A stretch of DNA of 64,000 bases from Desulfococcus multivorans (lineage in GTDB: Bacteria; Desulfobacterota; Desulfobacteria; Desulfobacterales; Desulfococcaceae): positions 2,577,001 through 2,641,000 of the forward strand of contig NZ_CP015381.1 in the NCBI RefSeq assembly GCF_001854245.1, given 5' to 3'. Below, piece by piece: positions 8,202-18,739 of this stretch. Numbering within the stretch: the stretch's first letter is position 1; every line of letters begins with the position of its first letter. The notes below the pieces were generated by a model. It did no database searches. It was not told where the DNA came from and saw only the letters and a list, made by a program, of their open reading frames with translations. Position numbers and translations under genes: made by a program.

Positions 8202-8846
8202 TTAGTGATTACGCTTGTTCCAATCGTCGAGAAAGGACTGGATCCCTTTGTCGGTCATGGGGTGGGCCGCGAGCTTGCCCAGAACCTTGAAGGGTATGGT
8301 GGCGATGTGGGCCCCTATGAGCGCGCTCTCCAACACGTGAACCGGGTTTCTCACACTGGCGACGATAACTTCCGTTTCATAGCCGTAATTATCGAAGATA
8401 TCCACAACTTGCTCCACCAGTGTCATGCCGTCCTGAGACAAGTCGTCCAATCGTCCCACAAAGGGGCTGACATAGGCGGCGCCGGCTTTGGCCGCCATCA
8501 ATGCCTGAAGCGGCGAAAAAATCAGGGTGACGTTCGTTCGGATACCTTCTTCCGCCAGGGTTCGAACCGCCTTCAGCCCGTCTACGGTCATGGGAATCTT
8601 GACGACAATATTGTCATGAATTGTGGCAAGATCTCGGGCTTCGGCGATCATGCCGTCTGTATCCAGAGCAATGACCTCGGCACTGATGGGGCCGTCGACA
8701 ATGCCGCAGATTTCCCGGATGATCTCCTCAAAATCACGTCCCTCCCTGGCAATGAGAGAGGGATTGGTGGTAACCCCGTCTACCATGCCCATGCTGTGAG
8801 CCTCTTTTATTTCTTCGATATTGGCGGTATCGATAAAAAACTTCAT
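8202..8846 (-). CDS. tal: Transaldolase / fructose-6-phosphate aldolase-like protein
   Basis: A 214-residue short-form class I aldolase (TalC/Fsa subfamily). It begins [16 protein letters not shown], with the TTNPSL motif, and the Schiff-base Lys is in NIVVKIPMT near residue 85. [14 protein letters not shown] and [14 protein letters not shown] are further family blocks. It would exchange dihydroxyacetone units in the non-oxidative pentose phosphate pathway or cleave fructose-6-phosphate; short forms cannot be split reliably by sequence alone. An AGGAGG ribosome site precedes the ATG at 8846. It follows a small YHS-type gene by 6 bp. Confidence 0.92.
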   Translation of the reverse strand: MKFFIDTANIEEIKEAHSMGMVDGVTTNPSLIAREGRDFEEIIREICGIVDGPISAEVIALDTDGMIAEARDLATIHDNIVVKIPMTVDGLKAVRTLAEEGIRTNVTLIFSPLQALMAAKAGAAYVSPFVGRLDDLSQDGMTLVEQVVDIFDNYGYETEVIVASVRNPVHVLESALIGAHIATIPFKVLGKLAAHPMTDKGIQSFLDDWNKRNH

Positions 8847-8852
8847 AAGATT

Positions 8853-9113
8853 TTATCCTCCTGTTGATGATCTGGAATGCTCGGCGACAAAAGCGTCCCG
8901 GCATTTCCGGCTGCAGAACAGCAATTTTTTTCCATCCAGGTCGAGGGGTACACCCTCTCTTTTGGGGAAATAGGTTTCACAATAAGGATCCTGAACCATG
9001 ATGTCCTCGACGGCGGCAACAGAGGTGCGGCTGTCGTCAAGACGCCCGGCCCAGGACCTGATTTTCCGATATAAAAAATAGACCAATGCGGAAATGATCA
9101 ATAATCGGATCAA
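8853..9113 (-). CDS. Small membrane-anchored YHS/TRASH-like metal-binding protein (PP0621-like)
   Basis: An 86-residue protein with one N-terminal helix (residues 2-15) followed by a polar linker and a small cysteine domain. DPYCETYFPKREG followed by FCSRKCRDAF matches the YHS/TRASH pattern of paired cysteines thought to bind metal. Function is unknown; relatives are annotated as PP0621-family proteins. The start is a TTG at 9113 whose TTGA overlaps the folK stop, so translation is probably coupled to folK. Confidence 0.7.
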   Translation of the reverse strand: MIRLLIISALVYFLYRKIRSWAGRLDDSRTSVAAVEDIMVQDPYCETYFPKREGVPLDLDGKKLLFCSRKCRDAFVAEHSRSSTGG

Positions 9114-9637
9114 AACAACACCGTTTCTGATTCTTCGCAGGGAAACATTTTCTGGCCTTCGTCATCGAGATGCTCGAGAAGATATTGAGCATTCTTAAGG
9201 AATACGGGGTGGACAACGGTCGGATCTATATCACAAAGCGGTTGCAATACAAAGCGTCTTTTGTGCATGCGGGGATGCGGAATGGAGAGCGTGGGAGTAT
9301 TCACGACCCAATTCCCATAGAGAATGATGTCCATATCCAGAGTCCGCGGCCCGAAACGGACCCCCTTTCGCTCCCTTCCCGCCGCCTGTTCGATGGTATG
9401 CAAGAGATCGAGAAGCGCATACGGATCCAGTTCCGTATCGATGCGCACCACCCCATTGACAAACCAGTCCTGATCCTTGTAATCCACCGGTTCGGTTCGA
9501 TAGAAACGCGATAGCGCGGTGATGGTCGTACGGTGGGCGGCCCGCAGACCGTCGATCCCCTTCTGACAATATCCCCGCTTGTCGCCGATGTTGGAACCCA
9601 GGGAGATGAAGGCTGCCGTTCCGCGATCCACGGTCAT
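9110..9637 (-). CDS. folK: 2-amino-4-hydroxy-6-hydroxymethyldihydropteridine pyrophosphokinase
   Basis: A 175-residue HPPK that transfers pyrophosphate from ATP to 6-hydroxymethyl-dihydropterin in folate synthesis. Diagnostic blocks are SLGSNIGDK, SRFYRTEPVDYKDQDWFVN, RFGPRTLDMDIILYG with the metal-binding Asp pair, and IPHPRMHKRRFVLQPL. The ATG at 9637 is chosen because its ATGA overlaps the dapF stop and the protein then begins just before the family start. An upstream in-frame start at 9682 would lie inside dapF. Confidence 0.95.
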   Translation of the reverse strand: MTVDRGTAAFISLGSNIGDKRGYCQKGIDGLRAAHRTTITALSRFYRTEPVDYKDQDWFVNGVVRIDTELDPYALLDLLHTIEQAAGRERKGVRFGPRTLDMDIILYGNWVVNTPTLSIPHPRMHKRRFVLQPLCDIDPTVVHPVFLKNAQYLLEHLDDEGQKMFPCEESETVLF

Positions 9638-10503
9638 TTGCTTCCGACGTCCATGACGTCGTCCGGATCCGCCCAGTTCCATGCCTCTTCCCAGAGCTCC
9701 CCGGTACAGACGATGCGGGCATTTCCCTCCAGAAAGACATGGCTGAACGCGGATCCGTCTCGCTCAAAGAAGATCCGAAGCGGCTCACCGCTCTTCGGCA
9801 TCACGACGACCGGGGAGCGGACCCGGTCGCGGGCGGCCATCACCAATGCCGCCGCTACGGCGCCGGTGCCGCAGGCCAGGGTCTCCCCCTCCACACCGCG
9901 CTCATAGGTCCGGTTGAAGAGCCGTCCGTCCTCATGCACGAACGTGAAATTGACGTTGGTCCCCTCAGGTGCGAAAACAGGATGATACCGCAGCTCCCGC
10001 CCCATGCCGACGACGTCGACATCCGCGATATCCGCCGCGGCGACAACCACATGGGGTACCCCGGTATCGATGCAGGCGACCGTGAGGGCGCCGCTTCGGA
10101 TCTCCACTCGTTTTTCAGGTTCGAAGCCGCGGGGATCGGTCATACGGATACGCACCCGATCATCGGTCACCCGGGCCGCAATGACTCCCGCATCGGTATC
10201 GAATGTCATGTCGGTTCCGGCGATGCCATTGACGGCAGCGAACCGCGCCACACAGCGGGCGCCGTTGCCGCACATGCCGGCACGGCTGCCGTCCGAGTTG
10301 AAAAAATGCCATTTGAAATCCGCGGAGGAAGAATCGTCCACAATCACGAATCCGTCGGCACCGAGAGAACGGCTTCGGGTGCAGAGGCGGCGCGCCAGGT
10401 TCGAAAACGCAGCTTCATGGAGGATTTTTTTCCGATTGTCGACAATGATAAAATCGTTCCCGCTGCCACACATTTTAAAAAAAGGAATTTTAGTCATATT
10501 CAT
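9634..10503 (-). CDS. dapF: Diaminopimelate epimerase
   Basis: A 289-residue enzyme interconverting LL- and meso-diaminopimelate, for lysine and peptidoglycan. The two catalytic cysteines are in MCGNGARC and ACGTGAVA. MCGSGNDFIIVDN is the family N-terminal block. Start: ATG at 10503 or the second ATG at 10497 two codons later (MNMTKIPFF); neither has a strong ribosome site. It is 49 bp downstream of a small lipoprotein gene and overlaps folK by the 4-bp ATGA. No dapL or other dap gene is nearby. Confidence 0.95.
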   Translation of the reverse strand: MNMTKIPFFKMCGSGNDFIIVDNRKKILHEAAFSNLARRLCTRSRSLGADGFVIVDDSSSADFKWHFFNSDGSRAGMCGNGARCVARFAAVNGIAGTDMTFDTDAGVIAARVTDDRVRIRMTDPRGFEPEKRVEIRSGALTVACIDTGVPHVVVAAADIADVDVVGMGRELRYHPVFAPEGTNVNFTFVHEDGRLFNRTYERGVEGETLACGTGAVAAALVMAARDRVRSPVVVMPKSGEPLRIFFERDGSAFSHVFLEGNARIVCTGELWEEAWNWADPDDVMDVGSK

Positions 10504-10552
10504 CAAAACTGCCGGCTTGAAATACGGCCGTCCGAAGGCTCGGCCGGTTGGG

Positions 10553-10987
10553 TCAATAATCGACGGTAAACGTGTTGGAATCGTCGCCGGCCGCGCCGAA
10601 CACATCATAGGAGCGCAATTTATAATGGTAACGATATCCGTTTTCCAAGGGGTCCGAAAAGGTCATTCGACCGTTTTGGCGAAGGGACGGTGTTATGGAA
10701 ACCTGCGCGATCCGGTGGAAAATCAAGGGGCAGTCCCGACACTCAGCTTCCTCCACAGGGGTTTTCGCCCGATATACGGCAAAACCGTCGGCCTCGCCGG
10801 CATCGTCCCCGACTGCCGGAATCCCCCAGGTCAACTCCAGGACATCGCCGGCCACGGCCCCCGTCAGATCAGTTACCGCGGCGGGCGGCAACCGGCTGGG
10901 GGGAACGGGAGGAGCCTTGACCCCACACCCTGCCGTCAACACCCACGCCGTGAAAAGCAGCCCGATCCAACGGCGCGAACCCTTCAC
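10553..10987 (-). CDS. Small outer-membrane-type lipoprotein with fibronectin-III-like domain (LptM-like start)
   Basis: 144 residues. A signal peptide (residues 1-20) ends in the lipobox LTAGC, and the mature N-terminus CGVKAPPVPP resembles the LptM lipoprotein motif (Cys-Gly-x-Lys-x-Pro...Pro). Residues about 35-140 look like a single Fn3 beta-sandwich (LTWGIPAV, FAVYRAK, YHYKLRSYDVFG). The GTG at 10987 overlaps the argH stop as GTGA. A lipoprotein after argH is a common gene order in proteobacteria. A role in LPS-translocon maturation is an analogy only. Confidence 0.7.
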   Translation of the reverse strand: MKGSRRWIGLLFTAWVLTAGCGVKAPPVPPSRLPPAAVTDLTGAVAGDVLELTWGIPAVGDDAGEADGFAVYRAKTPVEEAECRDCPLIFHRIAQVSITPSLRQNGRMTFSDPLENGYRYHYKLRSYDVFGAAGDDSNTFTVDY

Positions 10988-12405
10988 GGGTGCTCTCCGG
11001 ATTTGATCCGGTCTTCGTTGGCGGATTCTCGGGCCAGCGTCCGACGGGCTTTCAAAATGGCCGACCGGACGTTTTCGGTCGCCGTGCCGCCCGCGGATTT
11101 TCGGCGATCAACCATCTCCCGGACCCCCAGAAACGAGAAAATATCCGACTCGATCCGGTCGGAAAAGGTTCGAAGCTCCGCCAGGCTGAGCTCATGCAGT
11201 TCCTTGCCGCGTCCGAGAGCGAATCCGACAGCCTTGCCGACCACATGGTGCGCCTCCCTGAAGGGCATCCCCCGGGTTGCCAGATAATCGGCCAGATCCG
11301 TGGCGTTCAGAAACCCGGTATGGGTCGCCCGTGCCATCGCATCGGTTTTGAAGGTAATGTTGGGGAGCATCCGGGTATAGACCGCCAAGGTCATCTTCAG
11401 GGTGTCGACAGCGTCGAAAAGCGGCTCCTTGTCTTCCTGCATGTCCCGATTGTAAGCCATGGGCAGGGATTTCATCAGGGTCAGGAGCGTCATCAGGTCT
11501 CCGTAGACCCGTCCGGTCTTGCCTCGGACGAGCTCGCACACGTCTGGATTTTTCTTCTGGGGCATGATGCTGCTGCCGGTGGTGAAGGCATCGGCAATCT
11601 CCACGAATCCGAACTCGACCGAAGACCAGAGGATCAGCTCTTCGGACAGCCGGCTGAAATGCATCATGCAGATGGCGGCTGCGGCAGTAAACTCCAGGGC
11701 AAAGTCCCGATCGCCCACCGTGTCCATGCTGTTTTCGGAAATCCGGGGAAAATCGAGCTGTCGCGCGGTATATTCACGATCAATGGGGTAGGTTGTTCCG
11801 GCAAGGGCCGCCGCACCCAACGGCATGACGTCGATACGGGAAAGCGCGTCCCGAAACCGTTCCCCGTCTCGGGTGAACATCTCATAATAGGCCATCAGGT
11901 GATGGGAGAGCAGGACGGGCTGGGCCCGCTGAAGATGCGTATATCCCGGCAAAACCGCCCCAAGATGAGTTTCGGCGAGAGACACCAGAGCACTGCGAAG
12001 CCGGCCGACAGCCTCGATGATCACACGGGTCTCCGCCCTGAGATACATGCGAATGTCGAGGGCCACCTGATCGTTCCGGCTGCGGCCCGTGTGCAGTTTC
12101 TGGGCCACCTTTCCCACGATCTCCAAAAGGCGGGACTCCACGTGCATGTGGATGTCTTCCAGGCTGTCGTCGAAGGCGAACGCTCCGGCTTCTATCTCCC
12201 GGCGCACCTGTTCGAGCCCCCGAACCAGCTCGGCGGCTTCCTCTGCCGTGATCACACCGGTTTTCGCAAGCATCCGGCAGTGGGCGACGGAGCCTTCAAT
12301 GTCCCAGGTATAGAGGCGGCGATCATAGCCGATGGAGGCCGTGAACCCCTCCACCAGCGTATCGGTTCCTTCGGAAAATCGGCCGGACCAGAGTTTGTCG
12401 GACAT
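10984..12405 (-). CDS. argH: Argininosuccinate lyase
   Basis: A 473-residue fumarase/aspartase-superfamily enzyme splitting argininosuccinate to arginine and fumarate. The family signature is GSSIMPQKKNPD, containing the flexible catalytic-Ser loop; HTGRSRNDQVALD and GYTHLQRAQP are also present. Length is close to the norm (about 460). It is 9 bp downstream of argG, in an argB-argD-argG-argH block read leftward, so the four act as one arginine unit. Confidence 0.97.
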   Translation of the reverse strand: MSDKLWSGRFSEGTDTLVEGFTASIGYDRRLYTWDIEGSVAHCRMLAKTGVITAEEAAELVRGLEQVRREIEAGAFAFDDSLEDIHMHVESRLLEIVGKVAQKLHTGRSRNDQVALDIRMYLRAETRVIIEAVGRLRSALVSLAETHLGAVLPGYTHLQRAQPVLLSHHLMAYYEMFTRDGERFRDALSRIDVMPLGAAALAGTTYPIDREYTARQLDFPRISENSMDTVGDRDFALEFTAAAAICMMHFSRLSEELILWSSVEFGFVEIADAFTTGSSIMPQKKNPDVCELVRGKTGRVYGDLMTLLTLMKSLPMAYNRDMQEDKEPLFDAVDTLKMTLAVYTRMLPNITFKTDAMARATHTGFLNATDLADYLATRGMPFREAHHVVGKAVGFALGRGKELHELSLAELRTFSDRIESDIFSFLGVREMVDRRKSAGGTATENVRSAILKARRTLARESANEDRIKSGEHP

Positions 12406-12414
12406 GGTTTCCCC

Positions 12415-13623
12415 TTACGCCTGTTTCCGATTCATTTCCCGGATGCGAAGCCTGAGGGCGTTAAGCTTGATGAATCCCTCGGCGTCCCCCTGCCGGTAAA
12501 CCGTGTCATCCTCGAAGGTGGCAAAGGCCTCGCTGTAAAGTGAATAATCCGATTTTCTACCCAACACCGTGCAGTTTCCTTTGTAAAGCGACAGACGAAC
12601 GACACCGGACACATTTCGCTGGCTCTCGTCGATCAGCTTCTGCATCAACTCCCGCTCCGGGGAAAACCAGAACCCGTTGTAGATCATCTCGGCGTATCGG
12701 GGCATGAGGCCGTCCCGCAGGTGCATGACCTCCCGGTCCATGGTGATGGATTCCATGGCCATGTGGGCCGCCCGAAGAATCGTGCCGCCGGGCGTTTCAT
12801 AGACGCCCCGGGATTTCATCCCGACGAAACGGTTTTCGACGATATCCGCCCGCCCGATACCGTGCTTGCCGCCCAGGCGGTTCAATTCCCTGAACAGGGT
12901 CGCCGGCGACATGGCGCGGCCGTTGACGGCCGTCGGATCGCCCTGATCAAAGGTAATCTCGATCTCCTCGGCCGTATCGGGCGCATCCTTGGGCGACACC
13001 GTCAGGGTGAAAATATCTTCAGGCGGTGGCTGCCAGGGATCCTCGAGAATGCCGCCTTCGTAGCTGATGTGAAGCATGTTCCGGTCGGTGCTGTAAGGCT
13101 TTTTCCGAGTTGAGAGGACCTCGATGCCGAACTTTTCAGCAAACGCCATGAGGGCCGTCCGGGATGTCAAATCCCAGATTCGCCAGGGGGCGATGATTTT
13201 GATGTCGGGTTTCAGGGCATAGTAACCCAACTCGAAGCGGACCTGATCGTTGCCCTTCCCGGTAGCGCCGTGACTCACCGCGTCGGCCCCTTCGATATTG
13301 GCGATCTCGATCTGGCGTCTGGCGATAAGGGGTCTTGCAATAGAGGTTCCCAGCAGATATTGTCCTTCATAAACTACGTTGGCGCGAAAGGCCGGAAAAA
13401 CGTAGTCCCGAATGAAGGGCTCCCTCAGATCGTCGATATAGACCTTTGAGGCGCCGGTCTTGAGGGCTTTTTCCTCGATGGTGTCGAGTTCCTCCTCCTG
13501 ACCGATATCGGCTGAAAAAGCAATGACCTCACAATCATAGGTTTCGATCAGCCAACGTAAAATCACCGACGTGTCCAGTCCGCCCGAATACGCCAGTACG
13601 ACTTTTTTCACTTGCTCCGTCAT
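12415..13623 (-). CDS. argG: Argininosuccinate synthase
   Basis: 402 residues. The N-terminal PP-loop is AYSGGLDTS, and [15 protein letters not shown] plus the following [13 protein letters not shown] block are diagnostic. It condenses citrulline and aspartate with ATP. The ATG at 13623 gives the usual start, with four residues preceding the [11 protein letters not shown] strand. The 89-bp gap to argD is the largest in the arginine block; I see no ARG box or convincing promoter in it. Confidence 0.97.
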   Translation of the reverse strand: MTEQVKKVVLAYSGGLDTSVILRWLIETYDCEVIAFSADIGQEEELDTIEEKALKTGASKVYIDDLREPFIRDYVFPAFRANVVYEGQYLLGTSIARPLIARRQIEIANIEGADAVSHGATGKGNDQVRFELGYYALKPDIKIIAPWRIWDLTSRTALMAFAEKFGIEVLSTRKKPYSTDRNMLHISYEGGILEDPWQPPPEDIFTLTVSPKDAPDTAEEIEITFDQGDPTAVNGRAMSPATLFRELNRLGGKHGIGRADIVENRFVGMKSRGVYETPGGTILRAAHMAMESITMDREVMHLRDGLMPRYAEMIYNGFWFSPERELMQKLIDESQRNVSGVVRLSLYKGNCTVLGRKSDYSLYSEAFATFEDDTVYRQGDAEGFIKLNALRLRIREMNRKQA

Positions 13624-13712
13624 CTTTCTGAATTCCTTTTCTTCATAACCCCCATAGTCCTTGATATCGCTTTTCGGCTGCCGTCACGAAAACCGAAAAT
13701 TGCGTTGAGCAG

Positions 13713-14897
13713 CTATTTCCGGCTCAGCAGTTCGTCCAGACAGTCGACAAGGGCATCCACAGCCGCTTTTTCGATGATCAGGGGCGGTGCAAACCGGAGG
13801 ATGTTCTCCTGGATACAATTGACGAGGAATCCCCGTTTCAGACAGGCGGTCACCAGCGGGGCTCCGGGAACGCTGAGTTCCATCCCGATCATAAGGCCTT
13901 TGCCCCTGACGTCGACGATGACGGGGTGGCGATCCCTGAGATCCCTCAACCGCGAAAGAAAGTGATCGCCGGTTTCAACCGCCTTTTCGATGACCCCCTC
14001 CTCGGTCAGGATGCTCAACGTCTCGATCGCCGCCGCGGTAATGACGGGCGTGCCCCCGAAGGTGGTGGCGTGGGCCCCCGGCCCGAAGGCTTCGGCGACA
14101 TCTTCACGGGCCAGCATAGCACCGATGGGCAGACCGTTGGCGAGGGCCTTGGCCAGGCTCATGATGTCCGGTACGACGCCGAAATGCTCGTGGGCGAACA
14201 GCTTGCCGGTCCGGCCGATCCCGGTCTGGATCTCGTCGAAAATAAGAAGCGCCCCCGCATCATCGCACAACCGACGGACCGCGGCCAGGTATCCGGAATC
14301 CGGCATACGGATGCCGCCTTCCCCCTGGATCGGCTCCAGGATAACAGCGCAGGTTTCATGGTCGACCGCTTTTTCCATGGCATCGATGTCATTGAACGGC
14401 ACGAAATCAAAGCCGCCCAGAACCGGATGAAACCCCTTCTTGATCTTGTCCTGACCCGTGGCCGACAGGGTCGCCATGGTTCGCCCGTGAAAGGATTTCT
14501 CCGCGCTCACGATGCGGTGGCGCGCCTCCCCCTTCTCGTGAAAATAGCGCCGGGAGAGCTTGATGGCGGCTTCGTTCGCCTCAGCGCCGCTGTTGCAGAA
14601 AAAGACCCGATCGGCGAAGCTGTGGTCGACGAGCCAGGTCGCCAGCTCGATTTGGGGTTGGGTGTAATAGAGGTTGGAGACGTGAAAAAGCCGTCCCGCC
14701 TGGTCGCACAAGGCCTTGGCGATCCGGGGATGGGCATGGCCCAGATTGCACACGGCGATTCCCGCCACGAAATCGGTGTAGGCTTTTCCATCGGCATCCC
14801 ACACCGTCACCCCCTCGCCCCGTGTGATGACGATGGGCTGCCGGAGGTAGGTTTTGGCCAACACCTTGTCCGCCTGCTTCATGATGTCCTGCATCAT
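13713..14897 (-). CDS. argD: Acetylornithine/succinyldiaminopimelate aminotransferase
   Basis: 394-residue class III PLP aminotransferase. The PLP Lys is in [15 protein letters not shown], the [12 protein letters not shown] block coordinates PLP, and the N-terminus carries the [12 protein letters not shown] strand. It makes N-acetylornithine and, as is usual for ArgD, may also serve DAP synthesis, which would fit with dapF downstream. The ATG at 14897 overlaps the argB stop (ATGA); upstream in-frame codons lie within argB. Confidence 0.95.
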   Translation of the reverse strand: MMQDIMKQADKVLAKTYLRQPIVITRGEGVTVWDADGKAYTDFVAGIAVCNLGHAHPRIAKALCDQAGRLFHVSNLYYTQPQIELATWLVDHSFADRVFFCNSGAEANEAAIKLSRRYFHEKGEARHRIVSAEKSFHGRTMATLSATGQDKIKKGFHPVLGGFDFVPFNDIDAMEKAVDHETCAVILEPIQGEGGIRMPDSGYLAAVRRLCDDAGALLIFDEIQTGIGRTGKLFAHEHFGVVPDIMSLAKALANGLPIGAMLAREDVAEAFGPGAHATTFGGTPVITAAAIETLSILTEEGVIEKAVETGDHFLSRLRDLRDRHPVIVDVRGKGLMIGMELSVPGAPLVTACLKRGFLVNCIQENILRFAPPLIIEKAAVDALVDCLDELLSRK

Positions 14898-15775
14898 ATG
14901 GTCACCTGCGTTCCAATGCCGCTGTCGGTAAAAAGTTCCAGCAGGATGGCGTGCCGCTTCCTGCCGTTGATGATGTGGGTCTTCCCCACCCCGTTCCTGA
15001 GCGCGTCCAGGGCGCACTCGATCTTGGGAATCATGCCGCCTGAAATGCTCCCTTCATGGATCATGCTTTCGATGGTCGGCGCGTCGATGGAGGAGATCAG
15101 TGCGCCCGCCGCGTCCAAAACCCCGTCGACGTCCGTCAAAAGAATGAATCGTCCGGCGCCCAGGGCCTGGGCGATCCTTCCCGCCACCAGGTCGGCATTG
15201 ATGTTGTAGCTTTCTCCCCCGTCTCCGGCGCCCACCGGCGCGATAATCGGAATGAAGCCCTGTCGGGAGAGGGTATGGATGATCTCCGCATTCACCTCCA
15301 CCACCTCTCCCACCAATCCGGGGTCAATGATCTCGGGGGGTTTGGTCTCGTCCTCCTGAAAAACGATGTGGAGCTTCTTTGCCCGGATCAATCGTCCGTC
15401 CTTTCCAGTGAGCCCGACGGCCTTGCCGCCCTGTTGATTGATCTGAGAAACGATGCTCTTATTGACTTTTCCGCCCAGGACCATCTCGACCACATCCATG
15501 GTGGGCGCGTCGGTTAGGCGCATGCCGCGGACAAATGTAGAGGTGATGCCCATCTTCTCCAGAACACGATTGATTTGGGGGCCGCCGCCGTGAACCACCA
15601 CCGGGTTGAGCCCGATAAACTTGAGCAGGGTGATATCCCTGGCAAAATCCGTTTTCAGCTGTTCATCCACCATGGCATGCCCCCCGTACTTGATGACGAT
15701 GGTCATGCCGCTGAACCGGCGTATGTAAGGCAGTGCCTCGACAAGTATGTCCGCGACGTTCTTATTCATGCGCAT
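14894..15775 (-). CDS. argB: Acetylglutamate kinase
   Basis: A 293-residue amino-acid kinase. IKYGGHAM near the N-terminus, [11 protein letters not shown] and [26 protein letters not shown] at the C-terminus are diagnostic. An N-terminal helix of about 20 residues before the kinase core is the type found in arginine-inhibited, hexameric enzymes, so feedback inhibition by arginine is plausible. The ATG at 15775 lies 1 bp after the hslU stop; a second ATG is two codons on. Confidence 0.96.
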   Translation of the reverse strand: MRMNKNVADILVEALPYIRRFSGMTIVIKYGGHAMVDEQLKTDFARDITLLKFIGLNPVVVHGGGPQINRVLEKMGITSTFVRGMRLTDAPTMDVVEMVLGGKVNKSIVSQINQQGGKAVGLTGKDGRLIRAKKLHIVFQEDETKPPEIIDPGLVGEVVEVNAEIIHTLSRQGFIPIIAPVGAGDGGESYNINADLVAGRIAQALGAGRFILLTDVDGVLDAAGALISSIDAPTIESMIHEGSISGGMIPKIECALDALRNGVGKTHIINGRKRHAILLELFTDSGIGTQVTI

Positions 15776-15776
15776 C

Positions 15777-17150
15777 CTATAAAATGAATCGGCTCAAATC
15801 CTCGTCGCCCTTGATGGGTCCCAGCTTTTTCGCAACATAGGCCCGATCGATGACGATCTTCTGCTCTGCCGTGTCCGGCGCGTCGAACAGGATGTCCTCC
15901 AGGAGACACTCCATCAGCGTATGGAGCCTTCGGGCGCCGATATTTTCAGTGGCCGCGTTCACTTCTTCCGCATAGGCCGCGATTTCGGAAACAGCGTCAT
16001 CCTCGAACACCACTTCCACATTCTCAGTACGGAGAAGGGCCATATACTGAAGAAGAAGAGCGTTCCGGGGCTCGGTCAGAATTCTGACGAACTCCGCCTT
16101 TCCGAGGGAATCCAGTTCGACGCGGATGGGAAACCGCCCCTGCATTTCAGGGATCAGGTCCGAGGGTTTGATGGTATGAAAGGCCCCGGCCGCGATAAAC
16201 AGGACGTGGTCGGTTTTGACGGGACCATATTTGGTCATGACGGTGGAGCCCTCAACCAGAGGAAGCAAATCCCGTTGAACGCCTTCTCTGGACACATCCG
16301 GCCCGTGGCCGCCCTCTTTCCCCACAATCTTGTCGATCTCGTCCAGAAAGATGATCCCGGACTGCTCGACTTTTTCCACGGCCGTTCGGGTCACCTTGTC
16401 CATGTCGACCAGGTTCCGGGCTTCCTCCTGTGCGATCATCTCCATGGCTTCAGGCACCTTGACCTTCCGCCGCTTGGTGTTCCGAGGCAGGATGTTGTTG
16501 AACATGTCCTTGAAATTGATACCCATCTCTTCCATTCCCATGCTGGAAAAGACCTCGACCATGGGAAACGTCCGCTCGGTGACGTCGAGATCCACGAACC
16601 GTTCGTCGAGTTTGCCCTGCCGCAGCATCTTCCGGAGTTTCTCCCGAGTGGAGGATGCCTGGATCCGTTCCATGCCGACCACCTCGACGGTGCCGCCCTC
16701 GGCGTCGTCCCCGCCCCGAAAGGCGCGTTCACCGGATTTCGGCAGCAGAAGATCGAGAATTCGTTCCTCGGCCACGGCCATGGCCTTGTCCCTGACCGCC
16801 TCCTGTTCGCGGGATCTGAGCTCGCCCACCGTCAGTTCAACCAGGTCCCGGATCATGGACTCCACATCACGACCGACATAGCCGACCTCCGTGAACTTGG
16901 ACGCCTCGACCTTGTGAAACGGACTGTCCGTCAGTTTGGAAAGTCGCCTGGAAATTTCGGTTTTCCCCACGCCTGTGGGGCCGATCAGGATAATATTCTT
17001 GGGAGCGATCTCTTCAGCGAGATCGGGGGAAAGCCGCTGCCGCCGCCATCGATTTCTGAGAGCGATGGCCACTGATTTTTTGGCCTTACCCTGCCCAATG
17101 ATGTACTTGTCAAGTTCTTTTACGATTTCAGACGGTTTTAAATCGCTCAT
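15777..17150 (-). CDS. hslU: HslU, unfoldase ATPase of the HslUV protease
   Basis: 457-residue AAA+ ATPase. Walker A GPTGVGKT, the pore loop [14 protein letters not shown], Walker [11 protein letters not shown] and the intermediate domain between about residues 110 and 235 are all present. The protein ends in the LSRFIL tail, which in HslU docks into HslV. The ATG at 17150 is the family start ([20 protein letters not shown]). Its order after xerC and hslV matches the xerC(codV)-hslV-hslU cluster of many bacteria. Confidence 0.97.
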   Translation of the reverse strand: MSDLKPSEIVKELDKYIIGQGKAKKSVAIALRNRWRRQRLSPDLAEEIAPKNIILIGPTGVGKTEISRRLSKLTDSPFHKVEASKFTEVGYVGRDVESMIRDLVELTVGELRSREQEAVRDKAMAVAEERILDLLLPKSGERAFRGGDDAEGGTVEVVGMERIQASSTREKLRKMLRQGKLDERFVDLDVTERTFPMVEVFSSMGMEEMGINFKDMFNNILPRNTKRRKVKVPEAMEMIAQEEARNLVDMDKVTRTAVEKVEQSGIIFLDEIDKIVGKEGGHGPDVSREGVQRDLLPLVEGSTVMTKYGPVKTDHVLFIAAGAFHTIKPSDLIPEMQGRFPIRVELDSLGKAEFVRILTEPRNALLLQYMALLRTENVEVVFEDDAVSEIAAYAEEVNAATENIGARRLHTLMECLLEDILFDAPDTAEQKIVIDRAYVAKKLGPIKGDEDLSRFIL

Positions 17151-17220
17151 ATCAATCCGTTCCCGCTCATTCGGCCCAGGGCGCCGCGATTTATGCGGAG
17201 CGCTCCACCAGAAACGGCGG

Positions 17221-17757
17221 TTATATCTCTTCCACGGTGATAACCGTGTTGGTATAAACACAAATCGAAGCGGCGATCTTCATGGCGACCTCGACGATCT
17301 CTCGCGCTTCCATATCGGTGTGGGACATCAACGCCCCGGCCGCCGCCTGGGCGGCCACCCCGCCGGACCCGATGGCCACGACGCCCTCATCGGGCTCGAT
17401 GACGTCGCCGCTGCCGGAAATCAAAAAGGTTCGGGCATCGTCCGCCGCAATCATGAGGGCTTCGAGGCGTCTCAGGTATTTGTCGGTCCGCCAGTCCCGG
17501 GCCAGTTCGACGGCGCTGCGGGTGAGGTTGCCGTTGTACCGTTCCAACTTCTTTTCGAGGCTTTCGGAAAGATTAAGGGCATCGGCGGTGGCGCCGGCAA
17601 AACCGACGATGATCTTGTCGTTATATACGCGCCGGACCTTTCTGGCCTGATGCTTGACGACGGTATTGCCCAAGGTCACCTGACCGTCGCCCGCGACGGC
17701 CAGTCGCCCTTTTCGACGTACCGCCAGAATCGTCGTTCCGTGAAACGTTTCGGTCAT
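17221..17757 (-). CDS. hslV: HslV, peptidase subunit of the HslUV protease
   Basis: 178-residue N-terminal nucleophile hydrolase. [23 protein letters not shown] and [14 protein letters not shown] are typical. E. coli HslV exposes its catalytic Thr directly after Met, but here the TTILAVRR strand is preceded by seven residues (MTETFHG). Either this short propeptide is removed to expose Thr8, or another start is used; the Bacillus ClpQ/CodW subunit shows a similar short extension. It forms a double-ring chamber fed by HslU. Confidence 0.95.
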   Translation of the reverse strand: MTETFHGTTILAVRRKGRLAVAGDGQVTLGNTVVKHQARKVRRVYNDKIIVGFAGATADALNLSESLEKKLERYNGNLTRSAVELARDWRTDKYLRRLEALMIAADDARTFLISGSGDVIEPDEGVVAIGSGGVAAQAAAGALMSHTDMEAREIVEVAMKIAASICVYTNTVITVEEI

Positions 17758-17818
17758 TGCCCCTCCTTCCGATCAATTCGGTTTCGTCGGATTTGCCGTC
17801 TCATTTTCGGAACCGGCC

Positions 17819-18739
17819 TCACTTTCTTGGGTGGGCCTTGTCATAGGCCGCCGTCAGGGTATCGATGCTGATGTGGGTATACCGTTGGGTAGTGGACAGT
17901 TTCCGATGTCCCAACATCTCCTGAAGCGCCCTCAGATCGGCGCCGGCATCCAGTAGGTGGCTGGCAAAGGAATGCCGCAGTCCATGGGGAGATACCGATC
18001 CGGCCAGTCCGCATTCGCACAGACGTCGTTCGAGGATCCGCCCCACTGAACGGGCCGTAAGCCTTCCGCCGGAGTAATTCAGGAACAGGGGGCCGTCCTG
18101 GTTCGGATCTATCCTTATTTCTCGCCAAAGCGCCTCCCGATAAGCTCGGACAGCCGTCAGTGCCTTGCGGCCGATGGGAACCACCCGATCTTTTTCACCT
18201 TTGCCTGAAACCCTGACGAGTTTTCGGTCGACATCGATGTCGAACCAGTTCATGCCCACCAGCTCTGAAACACGGATACCGCAGGAATAGAGTGTTTCAA
18301 ACATGGCACGATCCCGCTTGCCCGAAAGATCGTCGGTGCCGATGGTGTCGAGAAGCCGAAAGACGTCATCCACGGAGAGGCATGCGGGAATGGGCTTTTC
18401 CTGTTTGGGTGTCCGGAGCTGCTCCGCAGGATTGCGCTCCACCTCCCCCCGTCCCACGAGAAATCCGAAAAAAGAGCGTATCGCCGACAACTTTCGGGCG
18501 ATGGTTTTTTTCGTATTCTTCCCGTGGAGCGCTCCGAGATACCCTCGGACCACCTGGGGGGTGACCGCCGTCGGACAGACGCCGGCGTCCTCTCCGATCA
18601 TCTCGTTTTCCGCCAGATAGGCGCAAAACTCTTCCACGTCATGACGGTAGGCCCGGCACGTGTGTTCGGAATACCCTTTTTCCACGCCGAGAAAGCGGAT
18701 AAAGGCTTCGATCGGCATCGTCGGGAGGTCTGCGGGCAT
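17819..18739 (-). CDS. xerC: Tyrosine recombinase XerC
   Basis: 306 residues: a SAM-like N-terminal core-binding domain (about 8-100) and a catalytic domain. Catalytic residues visible are Arg in SCGIRVSELVG, Lys in SGKGEKDR, His/Arg in PHGLRHSFASHL, His in LGHRKLSTTQ and the nucleophile in RYTHI. Its position directly before hslV-hslU indicates the chromosomal dimer-resolution recombinase, not a mobile-element integrase. The start codon shares one base with the preceding HAD gene stop (TGATG). Confidence 0.93.
   Translation of the reverse strand: MPADLPTMPIEAFIRFLGVEKGYSEHTCRAYRHDVEEFCAYLAENEMIGEDAGVCPTAVTPQVVRGYLGALHGKNTKKTIARKLSAIRSFFGFLVGRGEVERNPAEQLRTPKQEKPIPACLSVDDVFRLLDTIGTDDLSGKRDRAMFETLYSCGIRVSELVGMNWFDIDVDRKLVRVSGKGEKDRVVPIGRKALTAVRAYREALWREIRIDPNQDGPLFLNYSGGRLTARSVGRILERRLCECGLAGSVSPHGLRHSFASHLLDAGADLRALQEMLGHRKLSTTQRYTHISIDTLTAAYDKAHPRK

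Noticed and set aside
17819-18739. Tyrosine recombinase as sign of an integrated element
   Set aside because: Its place in xerC-hslV-hslU and lack of attachment repeats or phage genes identify it as the housekeeping XerC.
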